A stretch of DNA of 9,488 nucleotides, taken from NCBI GenBank assembly GCA_044870185.1, contig JBIOYL010000016.1:1-9488 (forward strand), given 5' to 3'. Below are positions 1 through 6,268 of the stretch, in pieces (the stretch's first letter is position 1; the number at the start of each line of letters is the position of its first letter). The translations under genes and the position numbers were made by a program. The notes under the pieces were generated by a model that was given only the letters and a program-made list of their open reading frames with translations, did no database searches and was not told where the DNA came from. The DNA is from JBIOYL01 sp044870185 (GTDB lineage Bacteria; Actinomycetota; CALGFH01).

Positions 1-108
1 GAGGGCGCTGTCGTGGATGGCGATGATCGCCTTCATGCCGGTGGTCTTGTCGTAGCAGAACACGACCTGCTCGTGGCCACCTGCGGCCATCTTGTCGAAC
101 ACACCCAC
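1..108 (-). CDS. Leu/Val-type amino-acid dehydrogenase, N-terminal fragment (cut by window edge)
   Basis: The minus strand reads 36 codons from a GTG at 108 to the window edge. The product begins MGVFDKMAAGGHEQVVFCYD and continues with KTTGMKAIIAIHDSAL. The GGHEQVVFC and G-M-K-A-I-I-A-I-H pattern matches the N terminus of the Glu/Leu/Phe/Val dehydrogenase family, in the leucine/valine branch. In that family this stretch normally runs into the LGPALGGTR substrate-binding segment, which here lies outside the window. Family members carry out NAD-dependent oxidative deamination of branched-chain amino acids in the cytoplasm, feeding branched-chain acyl-CoA pools. The start is chosen because AGGAGG (117-122) lies 8 nt upstream of the first GTG; a second in-frame GTG two codons later would have a poorer 14-nt spacing. 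The gene is divergent from the response regulator at 507. Leucine, valine and phenylalanine specificity cannot be told apart from 36 residues. Confidence 0.85.
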   Translation of the reverse strand, partial: MGVFDKMAAGGHEQVVFCYDKTTGMKAIIAIHDSAL

Positions 109-116
109 GTCGACGC

Positions 117-122
117 CCTCCT
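117..122 (-). promoter_or_regulatory. Shine-Dalgarno of the dehydrogenase
   Basis: On the minus strand the sequence AGGAGG occurs 8 nt before the GTG at 108. This perfect anti-16S match supports GTG 108 as the start over the in-frame GTG at 102 or the ATG at 90. Confidence 0.75.
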
Positions 123-217
123 GCAAACGATTGCCTCGCGCACGCCAGGGCCGCGTGAGCCCAGCGCCGTTGCCGGTCCCCGGGGATCACCCGGGCACCC
201 ACAGGGTACCCCGTCCG

Positions 218-271
218 GGCGGGGTCGGGCCTGGCGGCGGGGTCGGGCCCGGCGGCGGGGTCGGGCCCGGG
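218..271. repeat. 18-bp tandem repeat, three copies
   Basis: Three adjacent copies (218-235, 236-253, 254-271) share the unit GGCGGGGTCGGGCCYGGS. They differ only at the T/C near the end of copy 1 and the final base of copy 3. The first copy overlaps the right arm of a short hairpin (208-225). The repeat lies in the non-coding gap about 235 bp upstream of the response-regulator start. Its near-identity suggests recent slippage. A regulatory role, for example as iterated binding sites, is possible but nothing in the sequence shows it. Confidence 0.85.
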
Positions 272-440
272 CCGCCGGCACCGGGAGCGCGACTCCGAGC
301 GCAGCACCGGGCGCCGGGCAGGAGCGGCCGGCGCTCCGGTCGACCCAGCAGGCCACCGGCGTCGAGCTGCGCCAGGCGCGGGCAGAAGGGCGCGCCACAG
401 CGGCAGCAGCGTCGGCAGAGGCGCCAGCGGCGCTCGATGC

Positions 441-446
441 TAGGCT
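441..446 (+). promoter_or_regulatory. Possible -10 element for the REC-LuxR regulator gene
   Basis: TAGGCT lies in the context GATGCTAGGCTCC and fits the TANNNT actinobacterial -10 pattern. It would place the transcription start near 453, giving a leader of about 54 nt before ATG 507. No recognisable -35 hexamer sits 16-18 bp upstream, so the call rests on the -10 alone. Confidence 0.35.
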
Positions 447-506
447 CCGGCAGGAGCAAAGCGGCACGGCCGCCGACGCGCCGACCGGTCGAGGGAGCAG
501 CACGCC

Positions 507-1172
507 ATGCCCATCAGGGTGGTCCTTGCCGAAGACAGCTATCTGGTCCGCGAGGGCGTCCGGCGGCTGCTGGCCGGCGAGCCGGACATCGACCTGGTGG
601 CCGTCTGCGAGGACTACGACGCGCTGCTGGAGGCCATCGGCACGGCCGCACCGGATGTGGTCCTCACCGACATCCGCATGCCGCCGACCGGCACCGACGA
701 GGGCATCCGGGCGGCCGAGCGGCTGCGCCAGGCCCGGCCGGCCGCCGGCGTGGTGCTGCTGAGCCAGTACGCCGACCCCGCCTACGCGCTGGCCTTCCTG
801 GCGCACGGCACCGAGGGCCGCGCCTACCTGCTCAAGGAGCGGGTGGCCGACCTGGACCAGCTGCTCGGGGCGATCCGCCAGGTCGCCCGCGGCGGGTCGG
901 TGATCGACCCGAAGGTGGTCGAGGCGCTGGTGGCCGCCCGCTCCCGCGCCGCCCAGTCGCCGCTCGCCCGCCTCACCCCACGCGAGCGGGAGGTCCTGGC
1001 CCTGGTCGCCGAGGGCCGCAGCAACGCCGCGGTGGCCGAGGCGCTGGTGCTCAGCGAACGGGCGGTGGAGAAGCACATCAACGCGATCTTCGCCAAGCTC
1101 GGGCTGCCCGAGGCCCGTGACGCCCACCGGCGGGTCAAGGCGGTGCTGCTGTTCCTGGCCGAGCAGGGCTGA
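507..1172 (+). CDS. NarL/FixJ-type response regulator transcription factor (REC-LuxR)
   Basis: This is a 221-residue cytoplasmic two-component transcription factor of normal family length. An N-terminal receiver (about residues 3-120) has the acidic pair E9-D10, phospho-acceptor D55 in LTDIRMP, S86 and conserved K110. A LuxR-type helix-turn-helix follows at about 156-200 with the signature LTPREREVLALVAEG and the recognition segment SERAVEKHINAIFAKLGL. The HTH is complete, so DNA binding is expected after phosphorylation. The start is supported by a purine-rich GAGGGAG about 10 nt upstream, and the receiver begins at residue 3. The gene points toward the histidine kinase at 1636-3765, whose DHp type normally partners NarL-type regulators, so cognate pairing is a reasonable inference. 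Its receiver and HTH resemble those of the cyclase fusion at 7013-8350 throughout, suggesting paralogy. A weak GGTGG/CCACC stem lies just after its stop (1178-1195), without a T tract. Confidence 0.93.
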   Translation: MPIRVVLAEDSYLVREGVRRLLAGEPDIDLVAVCEDYDALLEAIGTAAPDVVLTDIRMPPTGTDEGIRAAERLRQARPAAGVVLLSQYADPAYALAFLAHGTEGRAYLLKERVADLDQLLGAIRQVARGGSVIDPKVVEALVAARSRAAQSPLARLTPREREVLALVAEGRSNAAVAEALVLSERAVEKHINAIFAKLGLPEARDAHRRVKAVLLFLAEQG

Positions 1173-1241
1173 CCCGCGGTGGTGCTGACCCCACCCTGGA
1201 GGCGCATGGAGGCAGGCTGGGCGGGCCGCGCGCCCCGGTAC

Positions 1242-1247
1242 CACAAT
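1242..1247 (+). promoter_or_regulatory. Possible -10 element for a leaderless or near-leaderless transcript
   Basis: CACAAT lies 8 nt before the ATG at 1256, which would put the transcription start at or within a few bases of that start codon. The only Shine-Dalgarno-like sequence, GAGGTGA at 1248-1254, ends one base before the ATG, too close for normal ribosome placement. An in-frame TGA at 1247-1249 rules out an upstream start. Leaderless genes are common in Actinomycetota, so a separate promoter for this gene is plausible. No clear -35 is visible. Confidence 0.35.
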
Positions 1248-1255
1248 GAGGTGAA

Positions 1256-1639
1256 ATGCCCACCCAACCCGTTCCCGTCCTGATCGTCGACGATCAGGCG
1301 TTCTTCCGCAGCGCGGCCCGGGCGGTGCTGGCGGTGACGCCCGGGTTCGCGGCGGTGGGCGAGGCCGGCTCGGGTGAGGAGGCGGTGGCCTGCGTCGCCG
1401 AGCTGGCCCCCGCGCTGGTGCTGATGGACATCCACCTGCCTGGCATCAGCGGGATCGAGGCGACCCGCCGCATCCGCGCGGCCCACCCGGGCACGGTGGT
1501 GCTGTTGCTGTCGACCTACCGGGCCGAGGACCTGCCGGCCGAGGCGCGCGACTGCGGGGCGGCCGGCTACCTCCACAAGGAGGACTTCGAGCCGGAGGTG
1601 CTGGAGCGGATCTGGGCCGAGCGCGAACCGGTCGGCTAA
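1256..1639 (+). CDS. Receiver-only (single-domain) response regulator
   Basis: This 127-residue protein is essentially one CheY-like receiver. It has the acidic pair D12-D13 after VLIV, phospho-acceptor D58 in VLMDIHLPG, S86/T87 at the end of the fourth strand, and K108 in GYLHKED. Only about 18 residues follow K108, so there is no DNA-binding or enzymatic output domain. Such proteins act as phosphotransfer intermediates, phosphate sinks or protein-protein switches. It lies 83 bp after the REC-LuxR gene on the same strand but probably has its own start signal (see 1242-1247). Its stop TAA overlaps the stop of the opposing histidine kinase by 4 bp, so the two genes are convergent neighbours and likely functional partners. 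The upstream in-frame stop fixes the start; the alternative that it is a truncated NarL regulator cannot be excluded. Confidence 0.88.
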   Translation: MPTQPVPVLIVDDQAFFRSAARAVLAVTPGFAAVGEAGSGEEAVACVAELAPALVLMDIHLPGISGIEATRRIRAAHPGTVVLLLSTYRAEDLPAEARDCGAAGYLHKEDFEPEVLERIWAEREPVG

Positions 1640-2460
1640 CCACCGGCCAGCGGCACCACCCCGAGGACGCCGGTGCCGGCCCCGGGAGCGGACTCCACCT
1701 GCAGCCAGCCGCCGATGGCGCCCAGGCGGTCGCGCATGTTCAGGAAGCCGCTGCCGCCGCCCTTGCTGGCCGAGTCGAGTCCGGCGCCGTCGTCGGCCAC
1801 CTGGAAGCGCAGGGCGCCGGCCTCCTCCCAGACGCGCACCACCGCGGTGGCGTCCGGCCCGGCGTGCTTCATGGCGTTCTGCAGCGCCTCCAGGCAGCAG
1901 AAGTAGACCGCGGCCTCCAGCTCGGCCGGGTAGCGTCCGATCGAGTCGGCCTCGACCCGGGTCGGGATGCTGGCCCGCTGGGCGGCCGAGCCGAGCGCGG
2001 CGCCGAGCCCCTGGTCCATCAGCAGCGGCGGGTAGATGCCGTGGGCGAGGCTGCGCAGGTCGTCCACGGCGTCTCGCAGCTCCTCGCGGAGCGCGTCGAG
2101 CATGGCCTTGGTCTGCTCCGGGTCGGCGTCGGCCAGCCGGCGGGCCAGGCCGAGCTTGACCGCCAGGGCCACCAGGCGCTGCTGCGCGCCGTCGTGCAGG
2201 TTGCGCTCGATGCGGCGGCGCTCGGCGTCGGCGGCGGCCACGATGCGGGCGCGGGAGGCCTGCAGCTCCTCCGCCTTGTGCCGCAGCTCGTCCAGGGAGG
2301 CCTGCAGGGCGGAGTCGAGGCGCACGTTGTGCAGGGCCAGGCCGACCTGGCGGGCCAGCTCGGCCAGGACCCGCTCGTCCTCCTCACCGAAGCGCTCGTC
2401 GGCACGGCGCACCACCACCAGCAGCCCGAGCAGCTCGCCGGAGTGTGCCACCGGCGCCAC
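1636..2460 (-). CDS. Histidine kinase transmitter half (DHp + ATPase), downstream of an in-frame TAG
   Basis: This is the C-terminal part of the kinase encoded by 3765-1636, in the same frame as the sensor half but separated from it by TAG 2505-2503. The frame reopens at 2502 with LPRLLDGRTDAAVR, which looks like continuous GAF-domain sequence. The first possible restart is GTG 2460, with no Shine-Dalgarno visible. From that GTG the product has 274 residues. It contains the end of a GAF domain, a coiled linker (about 48-80), HisKA_3 dimerisation helix RRRIERNLHDGAQQ with phospho-acceptor H89, N-box EALQNAMKHA (N195), G1 box DDGAGLD (D224) and G2 box GSGFLNMRDRLG. All catalytic boxes are intact, so an independently translated fragment could in principle be a soluble kinase. 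It ends by overlapping the small response regulator by 4 bp. Whether it is made as a separate protein, by readthrough, or not at all is unknown. Confidence 0.85.
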   Translation of the reverse strand: MAPVAHSGELLGLLVVVRRADERFGEEDERVLAELARQVGLALHNVRLDSALQASLDELRHKAEELQASRARIVAAADAERRRIERNLHDGAQQRLVALAVKLGLARRLADADPEQTKAMLDALREELRDAVDDLRSLAHGIYPPLLMDQGLGAALGSAAQRASIPTRVEADSIGRYPAELEAAVYFCCLEALQNAMKHAGPDATAVVRVWEEAGALRFQVADDGAGLDSASKGGGSGFLNMRDRLGAIGGWLQVESAPGAGTGVLGVVPLAGG

Positions 2461-2502
2461 CCGGACCGCCGCGTCGGTGCGCCCGTCGAGCAGGCGCGGC
2501 AG

Positions 2503-2505
2503 CTA
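2503..2505 (-). other. In-frame TAG interrupting the histidine kinase frame
   Basis: The minus strand reads ...GPAWLAV-TAG-LPRLLDGR... with no change of frame before or after. Both flanks are plausible GAF-domain sequence. A single substitution (TGG or CAG to TAG) would explain it; Trp is favoured because related actinobacterial kinases, as I recall them, have a WLP-like segment here. It falls at codon 421 of a 710-codon frame counted from ATG 3765. Confidence 0.85.
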
Positions 2506-3765
2506 TACGGCCAGCCAGGCCGGGCCGGCGACCCCGGCCCGGGCGACCACCGGCGCCTCCGTCGGGCCGACGGCCAGCCGGGCCGGCCCGCGGTCGGGCA
2601 CCGACGCCACCCGCTCCAGCAGCCCCTCCGAGCCGGTCCAGACCTCGGCCGCCACCAGCGCCATGGTCTTGTGCAGCGACTCGGCCAGCTGCAGCAGCAG
2701 CTCGTCCAGCGGGATGGCACGCGACAGCCGGCTGCCGAAGGTGCGCAGGGTCTCGTCGGGCGCGGCGCGCTCGCCGTAGACCAGCCGGTTGGCGGCCTGG
2801 GTGAGCCGCTCCCTGGCCGGGTGGTACAGCAGCGCGCAGACCGCGGCGGCGGCCATGGACAGCAGCAGCAGGGTGCGCTCGGGCTCGCTGGGCACCTGGC
2901 CGAGCCCCAGCACCACCACCAGGTAGACCGCCACGACCAGGCCGCTCAGCCCGGCCAGCGAGACGGTGTGGGCGAGCAGCCGGTCGACGCGGCCGACCAG
3001 CCGGGGCGAGGCCCCGGCGGCCAGGGCGAGCGGCACGGCCACGCTGACCGCCCCGACGATCTCGGGCACGTGCCGTGGCCAGCCGGCGAGCAGGCGCATG
3101 GCCGTGACCACCAGGGCGGCCTCGGCGACCACGACGACGGCGAGGCCGATCCACTCCATGCGCTGGCGCGCGGTGCCGTGGCTGGCGAGGAAGCGCCGGT
3201 GCGAGGCGGGCACGCCGACGGCCACCGCCAGCACCCCGGCCGCGACCACCGGCCACAGCGGCAGCCCGGGCCGCCGGGTCCACAGGACCAGCCCCAGCCC
3301 GGCCCCGACGGCGTAGGCCAGCGCCACGCCGACCCGCCGTGGCCGGCTGGCCAGACGCCCGTCGGGCAGGCTCACGATCAGGTGCAGGGCCACGGCGGGC
3401 AGCAGCCCGGCCGCCAGCGGGCGGACCAGCGCGGCGACCGGGGCCAGCGGCCCGGCCGGGTCGTGGTGGAGGATGCCGCTGCACAGCATGCAGGCGCCGC
3501 CGAGCGCGGCGGCGGCGAGCGCCACCGCGCCCAAGGGCCGCAGCTCGGGTCGCAGGATCAGGGCCAGCCCGGCGAGCGCCCAGGCCAGCACCAGCCCGGC
3601 CCGGACCAGCTCGGCCGCGCTGAGGCCGTCGTCGGCGGCCAGCAGCAGCCCACCGAGCGCGAGCGCGGCCCCGAGCGGGGCGAGGGCGGCGGCCGGGTGC
3701 AGGCGCCGCGCGCGGGGCCCGTCGGCCGTGCCGGCCAGTGCCGCGGGTCCGTCCATGGTGGCCAT
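2503..3765 (-). CDS. Membrane sensor half of a DesK/LiaS/NarL-type histidine kinase, truncated by an in-frame TAG
   Basis: The last gene of the minus-strand operon encodes a polytopic sensor. About ten hydrophobic segments are visible in residues 27-314 (for example around 54-71, 78-98, 107-135, 206-226, 268-290 and 299-314). They are followed by NRLVYGERAAPDETL and the start of a GAF-like domain (about 335 onward) that ends at the TAG. Without readthrough the 420-residue product has no H, N or G boxes and cannot autophosphorylate; the missing transmitter continues in the same frame at 1636-2502. ATG 3765 is preferred as start because GGAG (3775-3778) sits 9 nt upstream. GTG 3771, directly after the permease stop, is only 3 nt from that GGAG. 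The permease TGA lies 6 nt before the ATG, so translation is probably coupled. Intact, the kinase would be 709 residues and would likely signal to the adjacent NarL-type regulators. Confidence 0.85.
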   Translation of the reverse strand: MATMDGPAALAGTADGPRARRLHPAAALAPLGAALALGGLLLAADDGLSAAELVRAGLVLAWALAGLALILRPELRPLGAVALAAAALGGACMLCSGILHHDPAGPLAPVAALVRPLAAGLLPAVALHLIVSLPDGRLASRPRRVGVALAYAVGAGLGLVLWTRRPGLPLWPVVAAGVLAVAVGVPASHRRFLASHGTARQRMEWIGLAVVVVAEAALVVTAMRLLAGWPRHVPEIVGAVSVAVPLALAAGASPRLVGRVDRLLAHTVSLAGLSGLVVAVYLVVVLGLGQVPSEPERTLLLLSMAAAAVCALLYHPARERLTQAANRLVYGERAAPDETLRTFGSRLSRAIPLDELLLQLAESLHKTMALVAAEVWTGSEGLLERVASVPDRGPARLAVGPTEAPVVARAGVAGPAWLAV

Positions 3766-3771
3766 CGTCAC

Positions 3772-6231
3772 TCACTCCGATCGCAGGATGACGGCGGGCC
3801 GGGTGGCGGCCGCCGCTCGGGCGGGCAGGGCGGCGGTCAGGTTGGCGGCCAGGATGGTGAGCGGCACGGCCGCCAGCACCGCGACGGCGGGGGTGACCGG
3901 CCCGGCCGTCGAGCCCAGGCCCTGGTCGACCAGCAGCCAGGCCCAGCGCCCGGCGGCGACGCCGAGCGGCAGGCCGACCAGCAGCGCCACCGCCGCGAAG
4001 GTGGTTGCCTGCCAGGCCACCGTGGCCGACACCTGGCCGCGGACGAAGCCGAGGGTCTTCAGCACCGCCAGGTCGTGGCGGCGGCGCCGCACCGAGGTCA
4101 CCAGCGCGTGCCCGAGCGTGGCCACGCCGAGAACCGCCAGCAGCCCCGCGAGCAGGAACGGCAGGCCGCTGACCCGCCGGAGGTTCTCGACCTCGTCGGG
4201 GGGCAGCGCGCGCAGCACGGTCGGGCCGAAGTCGCGCCGCAGGCTGGCATACGCGGCCGCTCGGTCTGCACCGGGCGCGTACTCGACCAGGAACTGGCCC
4301 GGCTGCACGTTGGGCGCGAAGGTCCGCAGCCCGTCGAGGGTCAGGACCGCCCCTGTCGCCATGGTCATGGTCGGGTCGCCGCTGATGCCGGGCAGCAGGA
4401 CCTCGCCGACGATCCGCAGCGTGCGCCGCCCGCCAGGGCTCACCGCCTGCACGACGTCGCCGAGGCCCCGGCCGAGCTGGCGCAGGGTGGCCCACCCGAG
4501 TGTGATCTCGTCGACAGAGCGCGCCTCCCGCCCGGCGAGCATCCGAGGCAGCACGGCGCCCTTGATCGTGTCGACGCCCATCACCGGGACGCCCGTGCCG
4601 TCGATCCTGAGCGGTTCGGCGGAGCGTGCGACGGCGGAGTAGCCGCTCACCAGCGGGTTGCGGCCGAGCAGCTTGCCCTTCGGGGTGATGTCGGCCTCGT
4701 CGTTGGGGTTGCCCACCGTCACGTCCCAGTTCCAGCCCTGCAGGGCAGCGGAGCGGACCAGACGGTCCAGGCTGGCGGCGAAGGTGAGCGACGCGGTGAT
4801 GGCCACCACCGCCACCACGACGCCGACCATCGCGGTACGGACCGGCGCGGCGGTCTCGCCCCGCCCGGGCTCCAGGGCCAGGCGGATGCCCGTCACCGCG
4901 CTCGGCGTCGCCCCGGCCCTCGCCATGCGGCCGGCCACCTGCGAGGATCGGCGAGGCGTCCGGTCGGACGTGCTCGCGCCGCCCGGCAGCTGGGTGACCC
5001 ACCCTGCGGCAACGCCCGCCCGTGCCAGGACGGCCACCACCACACCAGCCACGCCGAGGGCGAGCACCGGGGCGTCGACCGACAGGCCGGGATCGATCTC
5101 CGCCTGCCGGGCCAGGCCGATCGGGGCGAGCGGCGAGGCCAGCACGGCAAGGACCGCGGCGAACAGCGCCCCACCGGCGCCCACCAGCCCCGCCCGGACG
5201 AGGGTCACGGCCACGAGCTGGGATCGGGTCATGCCGAGCGCCCGCAGCACCGCCTGCTCACCCACGTCGAGCTGGACCTGGCGGGCGATGGCCTGGCCGA
5301 CGACGAGCAGCCCGGCGAGCGCGGTCAGGACGGCGAACGCCAGCAGGGCGATGGCTTGCAGGTGCGTCGCCTGCTTTGCCCGGCTGGCCGCCTGCTCCGA
5401 GTCGGAGCCGAACGCGACGACGGCCTGACGCCCGGCGGGCAGGGCATGCACCGCTGCCGTGAAGGCGTCCAGGTCGCGTGCACCGCGGCGCAGGCGCACC
5501 CCCATCCCGACGGCCACGTTGGCCACCGTGTTGCCGTACGCCTGCCAGAAGGCGGGTGCGAGGTACAGGTCGTCGGTGCCCAGGTAGATGACGTCCTGCT
5601 GGACCGGCACCGGGCTCAAGTCGCTGGGTTGGCGCACCATCCCGGTCACCGTGAAGTCGAACGGGGGACCGGCCGGGGCGCCGATCCTGGTCGAGTCGAC
5701 GGCGCCGATCCTGGTCGAGTCGACGCCTTGCGCGAACTGCTGCGGGGTGTAGGCCCACATGCGCAGGGTGTCACCGGGGCGCAGGCGCCGCTTGGCGGCG
5801 AGCGTCTCGTCGATGGCGACCTCCAGCGCGCGGCCGCGGTCGGGTAGGCGGCCGCGGACGAGGATTGGCCGGTCCGACGTGACGAGCGTCCGGCCACGCA
5901 CGATGGCCCACGGGTTGATGCTCCCGAGCGCCCCCGGGTCGGGGGCGCCTGACGGCGTGCTCGGCGTGAGCGCCATGTAGGCGCGCTGGTCGGCGTCGGC
6001 GACCTGCGGCAGGCGCTCGACGGCCCGAGGGTCCAGCCCCTCGGCCCCGACGTAGACGTTCAGCGGACGGTTGTAGGCCAGGAACCGGTCCATGGCCGAG
6101 TCGGTGCGCCGCGCTCCGGCCACGGCCGCCAGCACCACGCCGCCGGCCAGCCCGACCAGCAGCGCCAGCAGCACGGTGGCCTGCCAGCGGCGACGCAGCT
6201 CGGCGCGGGCCCGGGCCCAGACCGCGGCCAT
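3772..6231 (-). CDS. FtsX-type ABC transporter permease with two FtsX modules
   Basis: This 819-residue inner-membrane permease has the 8-helix layout of duplicated FtsX-like permeases. TM1 is at about 18-40, a large extracytoplasmic domain at 41-288, TM2-4 at about 290-314, 338-366 and 386-410, TM5 at about 466-488, a second extracytoplasmic domain at 489-688, and TM6-8 at about 689-713, 735-762 and 779-803. Each half carries the cytoplasmic coupling motif, QAVLRALGMTRSQL (326-339) and LAVLKTLGFVRGQV (721-734), which in this family contacts the ATPase. The partner ATPase gene lies 37 nt upstream. GAGGTGA (6236-6242) precedes the ATG by 4 nt. Such transporters export lipids, peptides or antibiotics, or transmit force across the membrane; the substrate here is unknown. 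An odd feature is a perfect 24-bp tandem duplication giving VDSTRIGA twice (residues 170-185) in the first extracytoplasmic domain. Confidence 0.93.
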   Translation of the reverse strand: MAAVWARARAELRRRWQATVLLALLVGLAGGVVLAAVAGARRTDSAMDRFLAYNRPLNVYVGAEGLDPRAVERLPQVADADQRAYMALTPSTPSGAPDPGALGSINPWAIVRGRTLVTSDRPILVRGRLPDRGRALEVAIDETLAAKRRLRPGDTLRMWAYTPQQFAQGVDSTRIGAVDSTRIGAPAGPPFDFTVTGMVRQPSDLSPVPVQQDVIYLGTDDLYLAPAFWQAYGNTVANVAVGMGVRLRRGARDLDAFTAAVHALPAGRQAVVAFGSDSEQAASRAKQATHLQAIALLAFAVLTALAGLLVVGQAIARQVQLDVGEQAVLRALGMTRSQLVAVTLVRAGLVGAGGALFAAVLAVLASPLAPIGLARQAEIDPGLSVDAPVLALGVAGVVVAVLARAGVAAGWVTQLPGGASTSDRTPRRSSQVAGRMARAGATPSAVTGIRLALEPGRGETAAPVRTAMVGVVVAVVAITASLTFAASLDRLVRSAALQGWNWDVTVGNPNDEADITPKGKLLGRNPLVSGYSAVARSAEPLRIDGTGVPVMGVDTIKGAVLPRMLAGREARSVDEITLGWATLRQLGRGLGDVVQAVSPGGRRTLRIVGEVLLPGISGDPTMTMATGAVLTLDGLRTFAPNVQPGQFLVEYAPGADRAAAYASLRRDFGPTVLRALPPDEVENLRRVSGLPFLLAGLLAVLGVATLGHALVTSVRRRRHDLAVLKTLGFVRGQVSATVAWQATTFAAVALLVGLPLGVAAGRWAWLLVDQGLGSTAGPVTPAVAVLAAVPLTILAANLTAALPARAAAATRPAVILRSE
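3775..3778 (-). promoter_or_regulatory. Shine-Dalgarno deciding the histidine kinase start
   Basis: GGAG lies inside the last codons of the permease gene, 9 nt before ATG 3765 and only 3 nt before the in-frame GTG 3771. The spacing favours ATG 3765 and implies termination-coupled initiation at the permease stop (3774-3772). Confidence 0.5.
5677..5724 (-). repeat. Perfect in-frame 24-bp tandem duplication inside the permease gene
   Basis: Positions 5677-5700 and 5701-5724 are identical over 24 bp. The unit encodes VDSTRIGA, so residues 170-177 and 178-185 of the permease are exact repeats in the first extracytoplasmic domain. Identity at synonymous positions indicates recent slippage or a polymorphic repeat. 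The frame is preserved. Confidence 0.92.
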
Positions 6232-6268
6232 CAGGTCACCTCGGTGCCGGCGCCGGGGCGGGTCGGGG

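Larger units (their letters stand above)
109..506. other. Divergent intergenic region with no supported gene
   Basis: This 398-bp gap separates the left-pointing dehydrogenase from the right-pointing response regulator. Open frames cross it on both strands but none resembles a protein, and their products are low-complexity Arg/Ala/Pro/Gly runs typical of very GC-rich DNA. It holds the dehydrogenase Shine-Dalgarno, a 6-bp perfect hairpin at 208-225 (ACCCCG / CGGGGT around TCCGGG), an 18-bp tandem repeat at 218-271 and a possible -10 element at 441-446. No tRNA or riboswitch architecture was recognised. Confidence 0.6.

Noticed and set aside
187..459. A small minus-strand protein with several Cys (CRRCCRCGAPFC) and a Pro-rich tail
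   Set aside because: It would need a TTG start without a Shine-Dalgarno, its tail is just the translated 18-bp repeat, and its Cys pattern matches no zinc motif I recognise.
1178..1195. A GGTGG/CCACC stem after the REC-LuxR gene as a rho-independent terminator
   Set aside because: The stem is only 5 bp with an 8-nt loop and no T tract, so it is not distinguishable from chance in this composition.
2460..2505. A genuine translational restart giving a separate soluble kinase gene
   Set aside because: No Shine-Dalgarno precedes GTG 2460, and the residues between the TAG and that GTG look like conserved GAF-domain sequence, so a disrupted single gene is more likely. I kept the half as a separate entry only because its frame is open.
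2384..5002. An 872-codon minus-strand frame overlapping the kinase and permease
   Set aside because: It is Arg/Pro/Ala-rich and out of frame with the recognisable permease and kinase sequence, so it is a composition shadow.
1864..5847. A 1327-codon open frame on the plus strand across the kinase and permease genes
   Set aside because: It lies antisense to two clearly recognisable genes, is rich in Gly/Gln/Arg/His low-complexity sequence with no domain pattern, and reflects the third-position GC bias of the opposite strand.
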